In this document: piece by piece, positions 35,185 to 46,600 of the stretch
How positions within the stretch are numbered: position 1 is the stretch's first letter
Layout: every line of letters begins with the position of its first letter
Assembly (NCBI GenBank): GCA_032164245.1
Contig: JAVMKO010000004.1
Coordinates: 37,735,626-37,799,625, forward strand
Reading direction: 5' to 3'
Source: Sternotherus odoratus
Lineage: Eukaryota > Chordata > Testudines > Kinosternidae
Length of the DNA stretch: 64,000 bases
The notes under the pieces: model-generated
What the model was told of the DNA's origin: nothing
Databases searched by the model: none
Seen by the model: only the letters and a program-made list of their open reading frames with translations
Position numbers and translations under genes: made by a program

Positions 35185-36215
35185 TCCACACCTCACCCCT
35201 CACCCATCCCGACACCTTCCCACCCCCCCAGACCAAACCCGACACCCCCTGGCTCACTTACCCCCCCGACTGAACCCGACACCCCCACCTCACCCCCCCA
35301 CCAATCGCAACACCCCCAGACCTAACCCGACACCCCCCCCGGCTCACTTACCCCCCGACCAAACCCGACACCCCCACCTCACTCCCCCAAGCAAACCCGA
35401 CACCCCCACCTCACCCCCCCACCAACCGCAACACCCCCTGACCAACACCCACACCTCACCCCTCACCCACCCCGACACCGTCCCACCCCCCCAGACCAAA
35501 CCCGACACCCCCTGGCTCACTTACCCCCCGACTGAATCTGACACCCCCACCTCACCCCCCCAAGCAAACCCGACACCCCCTGACCAACCCCAACACCCAC
35601 ACCTCACCCCTCACCCACCCCGACAACTTCCCACCCCCCCAGACCAAACCCGACACCCCCTGGCTCACTTACCCCCGACTGAACCTGACACCGCCACCTC
35701 ACCCCCCCACCAATCGCAACACCCCCAGACCTAACCCGACACCCCCCCGGCTCACTTACCCCCCGACCAAACCCGACACCCCCACCTCACCCCCCCAAGC
35801 AAACCCGACACCCCCACCTCACCCCCCCACCAACCGCAACACCCCCTGACCAACACCCACACCTCACCCCTCACCCACCCCGACACCTTCCCACCCCCCC
35901 AGACCAAACCCGACACCCCCTGGCTCACTTACCCCCCGACCAAACCCGACACCCCCACCTCACCCCCCCAACCAACCCCGACACCCACTGACCAACCCCA
36001 ACACCCACACCTCACCCACCCCGACAACTTCCCACCCCCCGAGACCAAACCCGACACCCCCCGGCTCACTTACCCCCCGACCGAACCCGACACCCCCACC
36101 TCACCCCCCCACCAACCGCAAACCCCCCTGACCAACCCCAACACCCACACCTCACCCCTCACCCACCCCGACAACTTCCCACCCCCCCAGACCAAACCCG
36201 ACACCCCCCCAGCTC
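35185..36215. repeat. C-rich minisatellite array, forward arm
   Basis: Tandem C-rich DNA is built from short words such as CCCGACACCCCC, CCTCACCCCCCC and GGCTCACTTACCCCCC. The landmark CACCTCACCC(CTCACCC) recurs at 35189, 35452, 35600, 35860, 36008 and 36148, so the spacing alternates near 148 and 260 bp with one of 140. This implies a higher-order unit with or without an extra block. The minus strand has dense runs of three or more G and could form G-quadruplexes. Open frames here are repeat translations, not genes. Confidence 0.9.
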
Positions 36216-36254
36216 ACGGTGCACTGTGTAGCACACAGATTATTAAATACACTG

Positions 36255-36495
36255 TTCGGTCGGGGGGTGAGGTGGGGGTGTCGGATTTGCTTAGGGGGTC
36301 CGGTGGGGGTGTCGGGTTCGGTCGGGGGGTGAGGTGGGGGTGTTGGGTTTGCTTGGGGGGTCAGGTGGGGTTGTCGGGTTTGGTCGGGGGGTAAGTGAGC
36401 CAGGGGGTGTTGGGGTTGGTCAGGGGGGGTGGGAAGGTGTCGGGGTGGGTGAGGGGTGAGGTGTGGGTGTTGGGGTTGGTCAGGGGGTGTCAGCT
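36255..36495. repeat. Same minisatellite in inverted orientation
   Basis: After a 39-bp AT-richer spacer (36216-36254), the array continues as G-rich sequence (CGGTCGGGGGGTGAGGTGGG, GTAAGTGAGCCAGGGGGTGT, GTGAGGGGTGAGGTGTGGGT). These are the complements of the words in the C-rich arm. The whole is thus a long inverted repeat with unequal arms, about 1.03 kb and 0.24 kb. The right flank has ACCCGAGCAACGCCGGGCAC, a phrase resembling the end of dispersed repeats whose class I do not assign. Confidence 0.88.
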
Positions 36496-38708
36496 GTCTG
36501 CCCCCTCCCCACCTCCGACTGACCCGAGCAACGCCGGGCACTTATGCTAGTGCTAAATACATCAGATTAATCATCATTCATTCAGCTCCAGTTGTTAACA
36601 TTCAGCTCTCTCAGTCTTCTGGACTCCAGCAGAGTAGGAGCTGTAAGTGAACATGGTTAAGAAACCAGACAGTAGTGATCTTCTGGTACAGTAAATTTTG
36701 TTCATGAACCCACTTTGGGTGCAGGACAGACTTGTCAAAGGCCACTTCCTCTCCCTGAAGTGATCAGTCACAGGCACACTAAAACATTATGATTCTCTGG
36801 GACTGCTTCTTGACCCAAAATACAAAGCTTCCCAGCCTTTATTTTTTGTAGTTTTCAAATTTACCTTAATCAGCCTTGCAACACCTCCTTTCAAGGTCTT
36901 CAGAAAATCAAGTGTAGTCTTCCTATCAGAAGGAGCCATCCAACTTGATCCAATTAGGTCATCCTTAGCTAGCATCAGTTTGGGAAAAGTCCTGTTTAAA
37001 TTTACAATTCTTTAAATATTTGGAGTTTTACATTCAGAAAATGAAAGTCTTTATCTACCCAAAAGTGTCAAAAAGCAAGCCACACAACCAGTTTTTGAGT
37101 AAGTGGGCGTAGACTTGTCAGAGCGCAAGGTCTTATGATGACATCATATCACCAACTGATGGACAGTTTAAAACAAAAAATTATCTGAAAATGACTGATT
37201 TGGGGGGAAAATAGCTTAGCAACATAACCAGTCACTGAACCAATTGCTTGCCCAGCAGCAAATTTAAAAATAAATTAGTTTGCAAATAATACAATTTATA
37301 ATGATATTGAAACCAGCCTATTTGTCAAACAACTTATCTTTCCAATTTTTGTACCTTGATAGAATAAAGTTACTTCAAAGCCTCTAAAGATGAAATTCAA
37401 TTGAAATATACAACTTCCAATTTTATAAAGGGTCCATATCCTCATATAGGCTATTTCTCCCAGTCTTGTGCAAGGGATCTCTCTAATAATGTTATTACTT
37501 AGCCAAATTGTTGGTCCTTGTGATTATTCTCCTATTGGACTTGAAATACATGATGGGGTAGATTGTGGGTGGTACTTGTTTAGGCTATTGTTTTTGTTAG
37601 GAATTATGTATATATGATAATGCAGTTTTACTTTATTCCCTGAAGCAGTAAAATTTTGTTTAGCTGAAGGAAGGCCAGTTGGTATGGAAAGTGATCTAGG
37701 TTATCTGGGGAAAATGACAGGAAATATACATTCCAAATGATGATATATATCTTGGGATTGCCCTCTACAGAGCTTTGTGTGTGAAGTGACTGTTGTTTTG
37801 AATCTGGTTTCCTTGATATCATAAAGAGGGAAAAGGATACAGCTACTGATAATGGGAAACCCTAAACGTTAGTATCTCTTGAATGATGGCAACCTCTATA
37901 ATTTCAAGAGGCTTCAGTAGTGGAGAGAAAAAAGTTTGTTTCTCTGAAACACCAAGCAACACTGACAAAATGTAAAGGGGTAAGCACAGTTTCACTGAGA
38001 ATCAAATATTCATGTTGATAACTTACATAAAACAAAAGATGGAGTGTTTTCTGCAGGGAAATTACTTTCTCCGATGAGCTTCATTTATGCATGATGGAGT
38101 TTTAAATTTTTGAAAACCCCTTTGGTTCTTTTTTTCTGTCTTTCAATTCTAGTGGTTTTAATTTCAGGCTTATAAACAGATACAAAATTTCTTGCTAAAA
38201 GGGTCTTATTCTTATTCTGCTTAAATCCATACTTATTGCATTCAGCAAAAACAAAATTGCTTCTTTCAATGACAATGTATACAACATCAATATTTAAGAC
38301 TGCAGCCTCATAGATTTCATGGTGTGATGTGGGTAGTTTTGTTTTAAATAGCCCTCTGATAAAATGTTTCTTCATTTGCTCCAGTTTATTTTTAACATTT
38401 TTTACCTTAAAAAATATCCTAGACAGATTCTGATTGTTGTATCTAGTAAGTGTTCACCAGACAGTTGAAAGCAACAGAGTTTTCCCGTTCTCTTCCTGGA
38501 ATTAGGGTGTGTGGAGGGGGTGGGGGGTGTGTGTGTGCAAACAACTACAGCTGAAAGTCAAAGACATGGTCATTATGAACTGCAGGGAGCAGTTTCATCA
38601 GGTAATCCCCATGGAAGCATTTCACTGGCCAAGCTACAGGACTAAGCTTTTTCTCATCTCAAAGACCTTACATGCTCCAGACTGCTGAGAGGAGACAAGG
38701 AAATAGAA
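36496..38708. other. Unassigned stretch
   Basis: AT-rich with several minus-strand frames of 60-96 codons without motifs (for example 38085-38375). A G/T-rich patch lies at 38505-38537. No gene recognised. Confidence 0.45.
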
Positions 38709-38710
38709 TA

Positions 38711-39582
38711 CAGTGAAACCTTCATTTAACAGACTAATTCGGGCGAGGGGGTGTCAGTTAAATGTAAAAGTCCATTATTTAATAATTTAAAAAAAAACCC
38801 GAGCTGTCGGAGCAGCAGCCCGACCCCCACAGGGTCGGGGCGGCAGCTCCGCAGCCCGCCCGCTGCCGGGACCCGGGTGGCAGCCGGGAGCCGTCAGCCA
38901 GCCCGCCCGCTGGCGGGACTCGGGCAGGACCCGGCAGCCAGCCAGTCCGCCTACTGGCGAGACTCGGGCAGGACCCAGGCGGGAGCAGGCAGCCAGCCTG
39001 CCCGCCAACCAGCCCTCCTGCTGCTGTGACCCAGGCGGCAGCCGGGAGCAGGCAGGCAGCCCGCCCGCCAGCCAGCCCTCCCACTGCCTTGACCCAGGCA
39101 GGAGCAGGCAGCCAGCCTGCCCGCCAGCCAGCCCTCCCGCTGCCGTGACCCGGGTGGCAGCCAGCCCTCCTGCTGCCGGGACCCGGGCGGGAGCCGGCAG
39201 CCAGCCCGCCCGCCAGCCAGCCCTCCCACTGCTGTGACCTGGGTGGTAGCCGGGAGCCGGCAGCCAGCCCTCCTGCTGCTGGGACCCGGGCGGGAGCCGG
39301 CAGCCAGCCCGCCCGCCAACCAGCCCTCCTGCTGCTGTGACCCGGGCAGCAGCCGGGAGCAGGCAGCCAGCCCGCCCGCCCGCCAGACCTCCCGCTGCTT
39401 GGACCCGGGCGGCAGCCGGGAGCTGGCAGCCAGCCTGCCTGCTTCTGTGACCCGGGCGGCAGCCGGGAGCCAGCAGCCAGCCCGCGAGAAATGGCTTTGG
39501 GATGCATCGGACTTGCTCAGAAATTTTGTCCGTTGCATCCGAAGTCCGTTAAATCGAGGTCCGTTAAATCGAGGTTTTACTG
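38711..39582. mobile_element. Tigger/pogo-type non-autonomous element with TA target duplication
   Basis: The left end reads CAGTGAAACCTTCATTTAAC and the complement of the right end reads CAGTAAAACCTCGATTTAAC. Flanking TA dinucleotides lie at 38709-38710 and 39583-39584, as expected for a Tc1/mariner-superfamily insertion. The CAGTnnAACCTC terminus is typical of Tigger elements. The 3' end has a duplicated TCCGTTAAATCGAGG (39544-39573). The interior is occupied by a GC-rich minisatellite in place of a transposase gene. Confidence 0.85.
38815..39490. repeat. GC-rich minisatellite inside the Tigger-like element
   Basis: Units of about 46-63 bp are built from CAGCCAGCCCGCCCGCCAGC, CCCTCCYGCTGCYG and GACCCGGGCGGCAGCCGGGA. 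At least ten imperfect repeats are present, and they are CpG-rich in an otherwise AT-rich region. The 242-, 195- and 177-codon frames across it (Gly/Ala/Trp- or Pro/Ala-rich) arise because the repeat lacks stop codons and are not credible proteins. Confidence 0.9.
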
Positions 39583-39584
39583 TA

Positions 39585-40807
39585 ATACTGTCCTCTGGAG
39601 AACAAGTTCAAATTCTGGGTCAGGTTGCAAGCAAAAGGGAGCTTAATAATCTGTTTAGTTTTTCTCATTTAACCACACCTCAAGGCTGCTACGCTTACTT
39701 AAACCAGAAATTCAGTCTTTGCTCAAGGATTGAAGTGCATTACCTGAGCTGTGTGGAGGAAACTTGAATAGTGCCTGTCCCGTGATTGAATGTCCCGATT
39801 GAGTCGATACTCTCAAATGTAGCCTCTTCTGAAAGGGTACTATGTAGTATAGTCATTTTACCTTTGGTAAATATATTCTGACTACTTGGATTCTTGGTAA
39901 CTTTAAATGTTGCAATAATGTAAAATTATTCTTGGTAGCTGTACATTATGCAATAATATTAAATTATTACGAGTTATTCTTCAGTTTCTCTACTGGAAAA
40001 AAATGTTGCATAGTTCTGCTATGTGCTGTTAAACAGCTGCTATGTTCTACTCCAGAGGGGTTGCATCTTGGCAATGGGGAACTGATCTCTATGGAGCAGA
40101 TGCTACTCTCTTACTTACGTTGAGTGGTATGAGACTTCTTGGGGAATAAAATATCACTTAGTAGGCATGTTTACTTAAATACAGAATTACAAATGTGTGT
40201 CCTAAAGGGAAAAAACAGGTAAATAAGCAACAAATATTATAGCTCTAATGTCTTTTAAAGATATATTTACACTAAGTGGATAAACAATTAAATACATTTA
40301 GTCATTTGCATATAAGACTTACAGTGCAGGAGAAATGTGCTGCCTAGACTAGAGAATCAGTTATTGCTGAAAAGGCTCATTTGTGTGAATAAGTTACTCA
40401 TGCATAAGTATTCACTGGATCAGGCCTTATAACTGCACTGCTTTCTTGACTTTTAAAACTTTTAAGTGACTGTTTCAAATTAAGGAAATGGACTCTACCC
40501 CATTTAAAGGCAACATTAAGAGGGACTCATGAGAGGCAGCTCCTGAGAGATTCAGGAATCCCTGCTAAAAACCCATTCAGATTGGGGTAATATGTATCAC
40601 ATTTATTCAGAACTGTTAGCTTGATTACTGCCTGTTCTCACATCAAACTATGTTCTAAACTGCTCAACTTCTTACTGCTGGGAAGAGTCTAGTAGCTGAA
40701 AATACTGTACTCAGTTCCTCCCAACAGATTTGAATATATTGCATTCTTAATAACAAATCTGCCTTGTTTCCTCTCCCAAAAACCTTCTGGGAAAGGCCTA
40801 CAGTATT
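39585..40807. other. Unassigned AT-rich stretch
   Basis: No recognised gene or repeat. Confidence 0.45.
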
Positions 40808-41335
40808 AAATAATAGTAATTTGGCAGTTCTTATATAGTGCTTTACATCTGTAAATCTCAAAGGGGTATGCAAAGGAGATACATATCATAATTAGAGTCC
40901 GCTGAAAATTTCCAGCTGCCTCCAGGGCAACTGACTGTGTGAAACTCCCCCAGGCTGTTGGCCCCACAGACTCCCTGACTTTTTTGGGCAGCCTAGGGAG
41001 ACAGTTGCCAGGGAAGGAAGCAGAAACATTCAATTGTATTCCCCTAACAATGTAATATTCCTTCTGCAAAAATCTTTGCCTATTTGGTATTTTCCCCCAA
41101 TTCACAATATTCTTTTTTTTCAAAAAATTCAAAATTTGTCCTGGGTGGGAAATTCCCTTTCTGGCCATCTCTGATCATAATCCTTATTGTACATGTGGGG
41201 AAGTGAAGGTATAGAGAGGTTAAGTGAGTTGCCTAGTAATACCCCATAGTCAGTGGCAGAGCCAGGAGCTTGATCTTCTGATTCACTGAGGAGCTTGTGC
41301 TCTATCCACTAGGCAACACTGCCTCTGGAATATGA
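40808..41335 (+). repeat. MIR SINE, split by a later insertion
   Basis: The left part (to 40892) has TTATATAGTGCTTTACATCT and AAATCTCAAAGGGGTATGCA. The right part (from 41182) has CATGTGGGGAAGTGAAGG, AGAGAGGTTAAGTGAGTTGC, TCAGTGGCAGAGCCAGGAGC and CTCTATCCACTAGGCAACAC. Joined in order, these follow the MIR consensus, including its core. MIR is an ancient amniote SINE. The interval between is a hAT insertion. Confidence 0.88.
40893..41173. mobile_element. hAT-type MITE inserted in a MIR, perfect 8-bp target duplication
   Basis: The exact 8-bp direct repeat ATCATAAT occurs at 40885-40892 and 41174-41181. The element starts TAGAGTCCGCTGAAAATTTC and the complement of its end reads CAGAGATGGCCAGAAAGGGA, a decayed inverted repeat. 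It is 281 bp long and non-coding (the minus-strand frame over it has no motif). It interrupts the MIR consensus exactly at the duplication, so insertion after MIR fixation is clear. Confidence 0.9.
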
Positions 41336-41744
41336 AGCTATACGTGCCAAAATGTGGAGTTAGGAACCTAACTTTAGGTTCCTATTACCTAATAATCTAA
41401 CTTATCCAGAACCAAATTCCATCTTTTCTGGTCTAATGTGCTTTGATAACAGCAATAGACATATTTATAGTTTATGGCGTGCAAAACTAGTTGTGTACAT
41501 GTGTCCTCAATGTACAGAAGACTCTTTCCAGTGATTTTAGTGGTGTTTCAACAATGCCCTTATCTTACATATTGATTGTTCTTTCCCAGGTTTGCAATAT
41601 CGGTCATCTCCTATTTTAGTGAGAGAGAAGATTTTTTTAGCCACACATTTTAGATAACATTCTGTTCCATTTAATAAAATGTCATGGATACCATAGTAGG
41701 GTAGTGCAGGAAATGGTGTTAGTGATTCAGTAGTTGACTCTCCT
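41336..41744. other. Unassigned stretch
   Basis: Nothing recognised. Confidence 0.4.
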
Positions 41745-42175
41745 CTCTGAGTGGGTACACTACATGATGAATTTAATAAAGCATTTGATATAGTATGTCA
41801 TGAAATCTTGCTTGAAAATAAAGTCTCATTGGCTTTGATCTGAGCAGAGTTATATGGATTCAAAACTAGCTGAAGGATGTTAATAGCTGTGTAGTGATGA
41901 TTATGATGATGATATCTAGCCTTTCTGCTTTTCAGCCATATATCTCAAAGTGATTTACAAAGGATAAACGGTAAAGTATCAAATTGTAGGGAAGTGGCTA
42001 GTGGGATGACATGGTAACCTATTTGATGTTCATGCTTACTTGACATCATCTTCATTAAATATCTAAGAGAACAAATAAATAGTGTTAATTAACATGGAAG
42101 ATGATTCCCAAGTGGCAGGTGTTACCAAGACAAGGAGATATAGAAATAATAGAAGATAGTGGTTTTCATGTATAG
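41745..42175 (+). pseudogene. CR1-type LINE reverse-transcriptase fragment, decayed
   Basis: The plus-strand translation at about 41767-41814 is DEFNKAFDIVCHEILL, the RT motif with the first catalytic Asp region. At 42035-42170 the DNA matches the CR1 segment that normally encodes FNIFINDL...FADDTKLGGV. The FADD box is reduced to E-D-D-S (GAAGATGATTCC near 42094), so it is inactive. A MIR- or L2-like piece (CTCAAAGTGATTTACAAAGG, about 41945-41970) appears to interrupt the middle. Frame is not maintained between the two motifs. Confidence 0.75.
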
Positions 42176-42194
42176 TCTTACAAACTTTCATTCC

Positions 42195-42290
42195 CTCAAC
42201 TACTCTGTATGATAAGTGTCCTTATTTTACAGATGGGGAAACTGAAGTATTAGGTCACTGGGGCACTTAATTCTTGAGATAGGATATGAG
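42195..42290 (+). repeat. MIR/L2-like fragment
   Basis: The phrase CTTATTTTACAGATGGGGAA followed by ACTGAAGTATTAGGTCACTG matches the shared core of MIR and L2 3' ends. It could belong to the same original repeat as the piece at about 41945-41970. Confidence 0.6.
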
Positions 42291-43385
42291 GGGACCTTGT
42301 CTTCTAATACACTATTTGGAAAACTAGGCTAAACTAGGCCAGATTTTCTGCTGTGTCTGAGATCTGCTCCAAGCAGCAGAGAGGGCAGGATTGTCAGGGA
42401 ACAGTTTATGTTTTTCCCTGATTTTCCACCTGTCTCAGCCACAGCACACTGAAATTTTTCCATCTGTTACTTTAGTGTAAATCTGGAGTAACTCAATTTA
42501 CATTGGTGTGACTGACAGGAAAATGTAGCACAATATGTAAATGAAGTGTGGTAATGTCCAAAGAAAAGAGGTAGTGTGTACTCTTCCTGCAAAGAAGAAA
42601 ACATTCAGAGACTATTTTTAATCATTAATATCAAGAAGCTGCCACTTTCCAGAGAGGTAGACATTTTGTAGGAAATGTTTAGCCTTGAGGCAGTTCATTA
42701 TTTACACAGATGTATAAGTAGTACAGCTTCTGGCAGTTTTTATCATTACTAATGAATGAATAAGCACATTAAAAAAAACATGTTTCATCAGAAGGAAGCA
42801 TGTTACACTGTTCTTATCAATAATTATATGCAAGTAAAGTTCAAGCCTGTGGGATTATATTGTTGTGTTTTTTATACAATCACTTTTCTTAAAAGGAAAG
42901 TTCAGACAGAGAAGATAAATGATGGTTGAAAATTTTAGACATAATGGATACATTTCCAAGCCCCTTTAACAAAGGGAACACAGACAAATATTGTATAACC
43001 ATATTTGATAAATAATATTGCATTACAATAGATAACATGCACAAAAATTAGGCAGGTTTATACGAATTAGACTGACAAGCTTTTAATAGTCATGCGAATG
43101 CGATTAGTCAACCTGTATTGTTTCCTATTTTAATTTTGGAGATCTGCAGAGCAAAAATTGTTCCAGAGCATAGTATTAAATATGTTGGGAGAATTCTGGT
43201 ACAGGTAACTGAGAATATATTTCCTAGAGGCAAGCTGTGGATGGGTGAAAGACTCTTAATTGGACAACTGGGCTGATTCCTCAATATTACCAATGAAAAA
43301 GAAGAAGAGAAAAATCAGCAAACTAATTATCTTCTGAAGCAATCGATGAGGGGATGAAAGTGGATTCAATCATTGGCACTAGCTT
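42291..43385. other. Unassigned stretch
   Basis: AT-rich; no recognised feature. Confidence 0.45.
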
Positions 43386-43670
43386 GGGGCTTGTCTTCAC
43401 TATGGGAGTAAATGGACCTAAGTTTCACTTACTTCAGCTATGTAAATAATGTAGCTGGAGTCGACATATCTTAGGTTGACTTACCATGGTGTCTTCATAG
43501 AGCTGTGTTGATGGCAGACACTCTCCCATCAATTTACCTTAATCTTCTCAGGATGCTGGAATACTGGGGTCAACTGGAGAGCACTTTACCATCGATTTAG
43601 CAGGTCTTCACTAGACCTGCTAAATCAATCCTGCAGCAGGATCAATCTTCCCATAGTGAAGATGGGCCTT
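43386..43670. mobile_element. MITE, GGGGCTTGTCTTCACTATGGG type
   Basis: The left end reads GGGGCTTGTCTTCACTATGG and the complement of the right end reads AAGGCCCATCTTCACTATGG, a near-perfect terminal inverted repeat. The family hairpin lies at about 43425-43475 (ACTTCAGCTATGT ... ATGTAGCTGGAGT). A second, internal hairpin is at about 43590-43630 (TTTAGCAGGTCT / AGACCTGCTAAAT). It is non-coding and no target duplication was detected. Confidence 0.8.
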
Positions 43671-46600
43671 GAAAGTGACATCAAATGGGGTGAACAGCCA
43701 GGAAAAATAATTCAAAGGAAGGAAACACAGATAAGCCATGAAATATCCTGACCACGAGCAATTTTCAAAGAAAAATGTTTTGTTAGGGGATATAGGGAGT
43801 ATTGTGGTGAGGGTTGTAATTTTCACAGTGCAAACCCTGCTTTAACCTTTGGAAGAATTGAGGGAAAGAGACCAGCTCACTTGGAACCATTAGGGTTGGA
43901 GGAGGCACACTTGCAATGAGAATTACTGTCCTTAAATAAAAACATAGCAAATATTTTTAAAGATGGAAGCTTAAAGCTAGGCACTGAAATCCATACTAAA
44001 CAAGGAACCTGATTTTCAAATGTGCTGAACACTCAGCAAAATTTATTTCAATATGAGCTTTTTGAACGCCGAGCACTTTTGAAATTCAGATGGTTCATTG
44101 TTTTGATTCAATACCGGCAAAAAAGACAGGTATCACTTTTCAATTATAATGTTCTTGCTCTGGGAAATTTGAGTATTCTTCATACCTGTTGACCTTTCAA
44201 AAAAAGAAAAGGAGATATATGTATATTCATGTTAAAAAGTACTGAAATAAGATCAGAACTTCTTGACCTGGAAATGAACAGCATTGTGGTTTTGTTTGGT
44301 GCAAAAATAAGATTATAAAATATCATAAATACCATAAGCTCCTCTGACTGCAGTGTAAATGCTTCTTACTTTTTGTACCATCTCCAGTAAAAGGCAATGT
44401 TTTAAAGTGGGGCTCAAAGAGAGCGACCTACAAATAGAAATAGATCATGACATGTAGTTACATTTTTCATCTGTTGTAATGCTGTTTACATCCATGCTTC
44501 TAATGAGAAGCACAACATAATGCTCATCATTTTTTAAAATGAGTTCTCACTAAGGTCAGATGGTATGCAAGAAGCCTGAAAAAGAAGAAAGATTTGGTTC
44601 AGAGTGTCTGTGTCAGAAGAGATATCAGTCATAAAATGCCATTCTTGCACTTTCAAAGACACAGACCAGAATAACTAAGAGAAAATTGCCAATGCATTAC
44701 TCTGTGTAAAGCCATGTGCTCCAAAGCAGGGAACACAGGGAGTCTATTGGTATTGGGAACCATTATAAAATGCAGAAAGTGGTATTCAGTTTTGGTGTAG
44801 TCTATTTTTCCAAATCTATTTTGCTGTCACTCTGTTGGAAATATCTAGTAAGAATGATTTTTCCTTTTGTTTTCAGTTTTAAGTCATTATGATCACCATG
44901 GTATTTGCCATTAGCCTCCATATATTGGTATCTACCAGAATTGTCTTCTGTATGTGGAGCTAATTGAGTGATAACATTTGGCAAGTGTTGACTTTTTAAT
45001 CACTTTTGCTGTTTTAATTTGACATTTTAATAGGAAAATGTAGACTATTTTGAATCCTCAATCTGTAGTAACAAAGAGCTTTAATGTATCCAGTACATTA
45101 ATACCACAATAAAAATTGAGTTCCCTGCTACGCTTCTACTTTTCTTTAGTCTGGTTTCTGTTATAATCCCCTCTGGTCTCTAGTAATTTATCCTCAACCT
45201 ATGTAACCATGCAAAAGTAGCCTCTTACTCAACTACGACTACACTCATAAATTTCAGTTCACTGTCCTTTAAAGCTGCAGCATATATAGTATGTTTCTTG
45301 CAATGTTGTAAACCTTGCCACATCCTCCTCCCTTTGCCCCGTACTAATATGGAAATACAGCAATAATAGCTAAGGCTCTGCACAATTTAAGCATAGTGAT
45401 CTGAGCAAGGGAGTATAGCAAGTCTACACCCCTGCAAATTATGAAGATCTAGTCATCTGTCATATTAGGCTTTTAAAGTATTTGTGATTTATGTATCTCT
45501 GCCATCTGTATATTACCGTACATGCATATACCACAACGTATGTAATTTTACTTCTTCACTCACAGTGTTTTGGGACTGCTGTAGATGGAAATGCACCTTG
45601 AATATGTGAGAGCAGAATATTCTGAATATTGAATCCATTTCATGAACCATGCCTGGTGGTAAAAAAGTGGGGAGAAGCAACTGAGAAGGGGAAAGAGAGG
45701 TTATCAGACACAAGAATCATGGAATCTTTTGTTTATGGGGATAGCTGTGTCCTTAGAGATTATACCTCTAGCATTGACTCTGACTACTTGTGACACCATA
45801 AGTCATTCTTAGGCAATTTTACTGAAATTTTAATTTTAATGAGAGCTGAAATAACAATCCATTTGGGTTTCTGTAAGCCAGGGGAAAATATATAATTTAT
45901 TTGGATGGAGATTGGAAAATTACTCCTGACCAGATGGGTCAGTGACTCAAATATCCTCATCAGCTTTCTCTTTCTATTTCTTGGCTCTGTCAACAGAATG
46001 CAAATGGGAGAAGAGGGTTTCTAGGTGGTTATGCCAGATCATCCCTTCTCATTGCTTCCATTTGGTAAAGAGAATCGGGAGAAAGCTGCCAAAAGAGAGA
46101 GAGAGACAAATGTTGGATTATAGTATCCCTCTTCCTGAAGCATATCACTTTATTTGCAGTTCAAGGAATAGGCAAAGGTACCAAGGCCTTGACTCTGTTG
46201 TTTGAAGACTGGGGTCACCATTGTATGAAATAACTATAAAGGATTCAAGAAGGGTGTAAAAGAGGAGTAGATAGCAAATGACTAACTCTCCCCATAAGTG
46301 TTGTAGGAGGAACAGATCCTCAAAGTCTAGGAAGCAGTATCCAAATGCAGTCCTTCCTGTGGGCAATATGATGGCATTACCCAAGAGCACATGGCTGTAT
46401 GCTAGTTCTTCTAAATTATGCTCTTTCATCTAAGTATGTATATGCCCAGAATAAGGTGGAATTTCAAATAAGTCATTGAAGAGTTATTAAGCAGATACCT
46501 TTTCACAAACCTCAGGGAGGGAGAAGGGGAAGGATGAGAAGTTAATAAAGAGACTGAGAAGATTCCAAAGAAAGGGAGAGACATTTCCCTTTCAGCTCTT

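Noticed and set aside
35185..36215. Possible CRISPR-like array, because of regularly recurring words
   Set aside because: The spacing is irregular (140-263 bp), the units are themselves low-complexity C-rich repeats, and the context is a vertebrate genome. It is a minisatellite.
36152..36541. 129-codon Pro/His-rich frame
   Set aside because: Translation of the inverted minisatellite; low complexity and not a credible protein.
38779..39507. 242-codon minus-strand frame, the longest in the window
   Set aside because: It is the translation of a GC-rich minisatellite (Gly/Ala/Trp repeats). Alternative frames over the same DNA are also open, which shows absence of stops in the repeat rather than selection.
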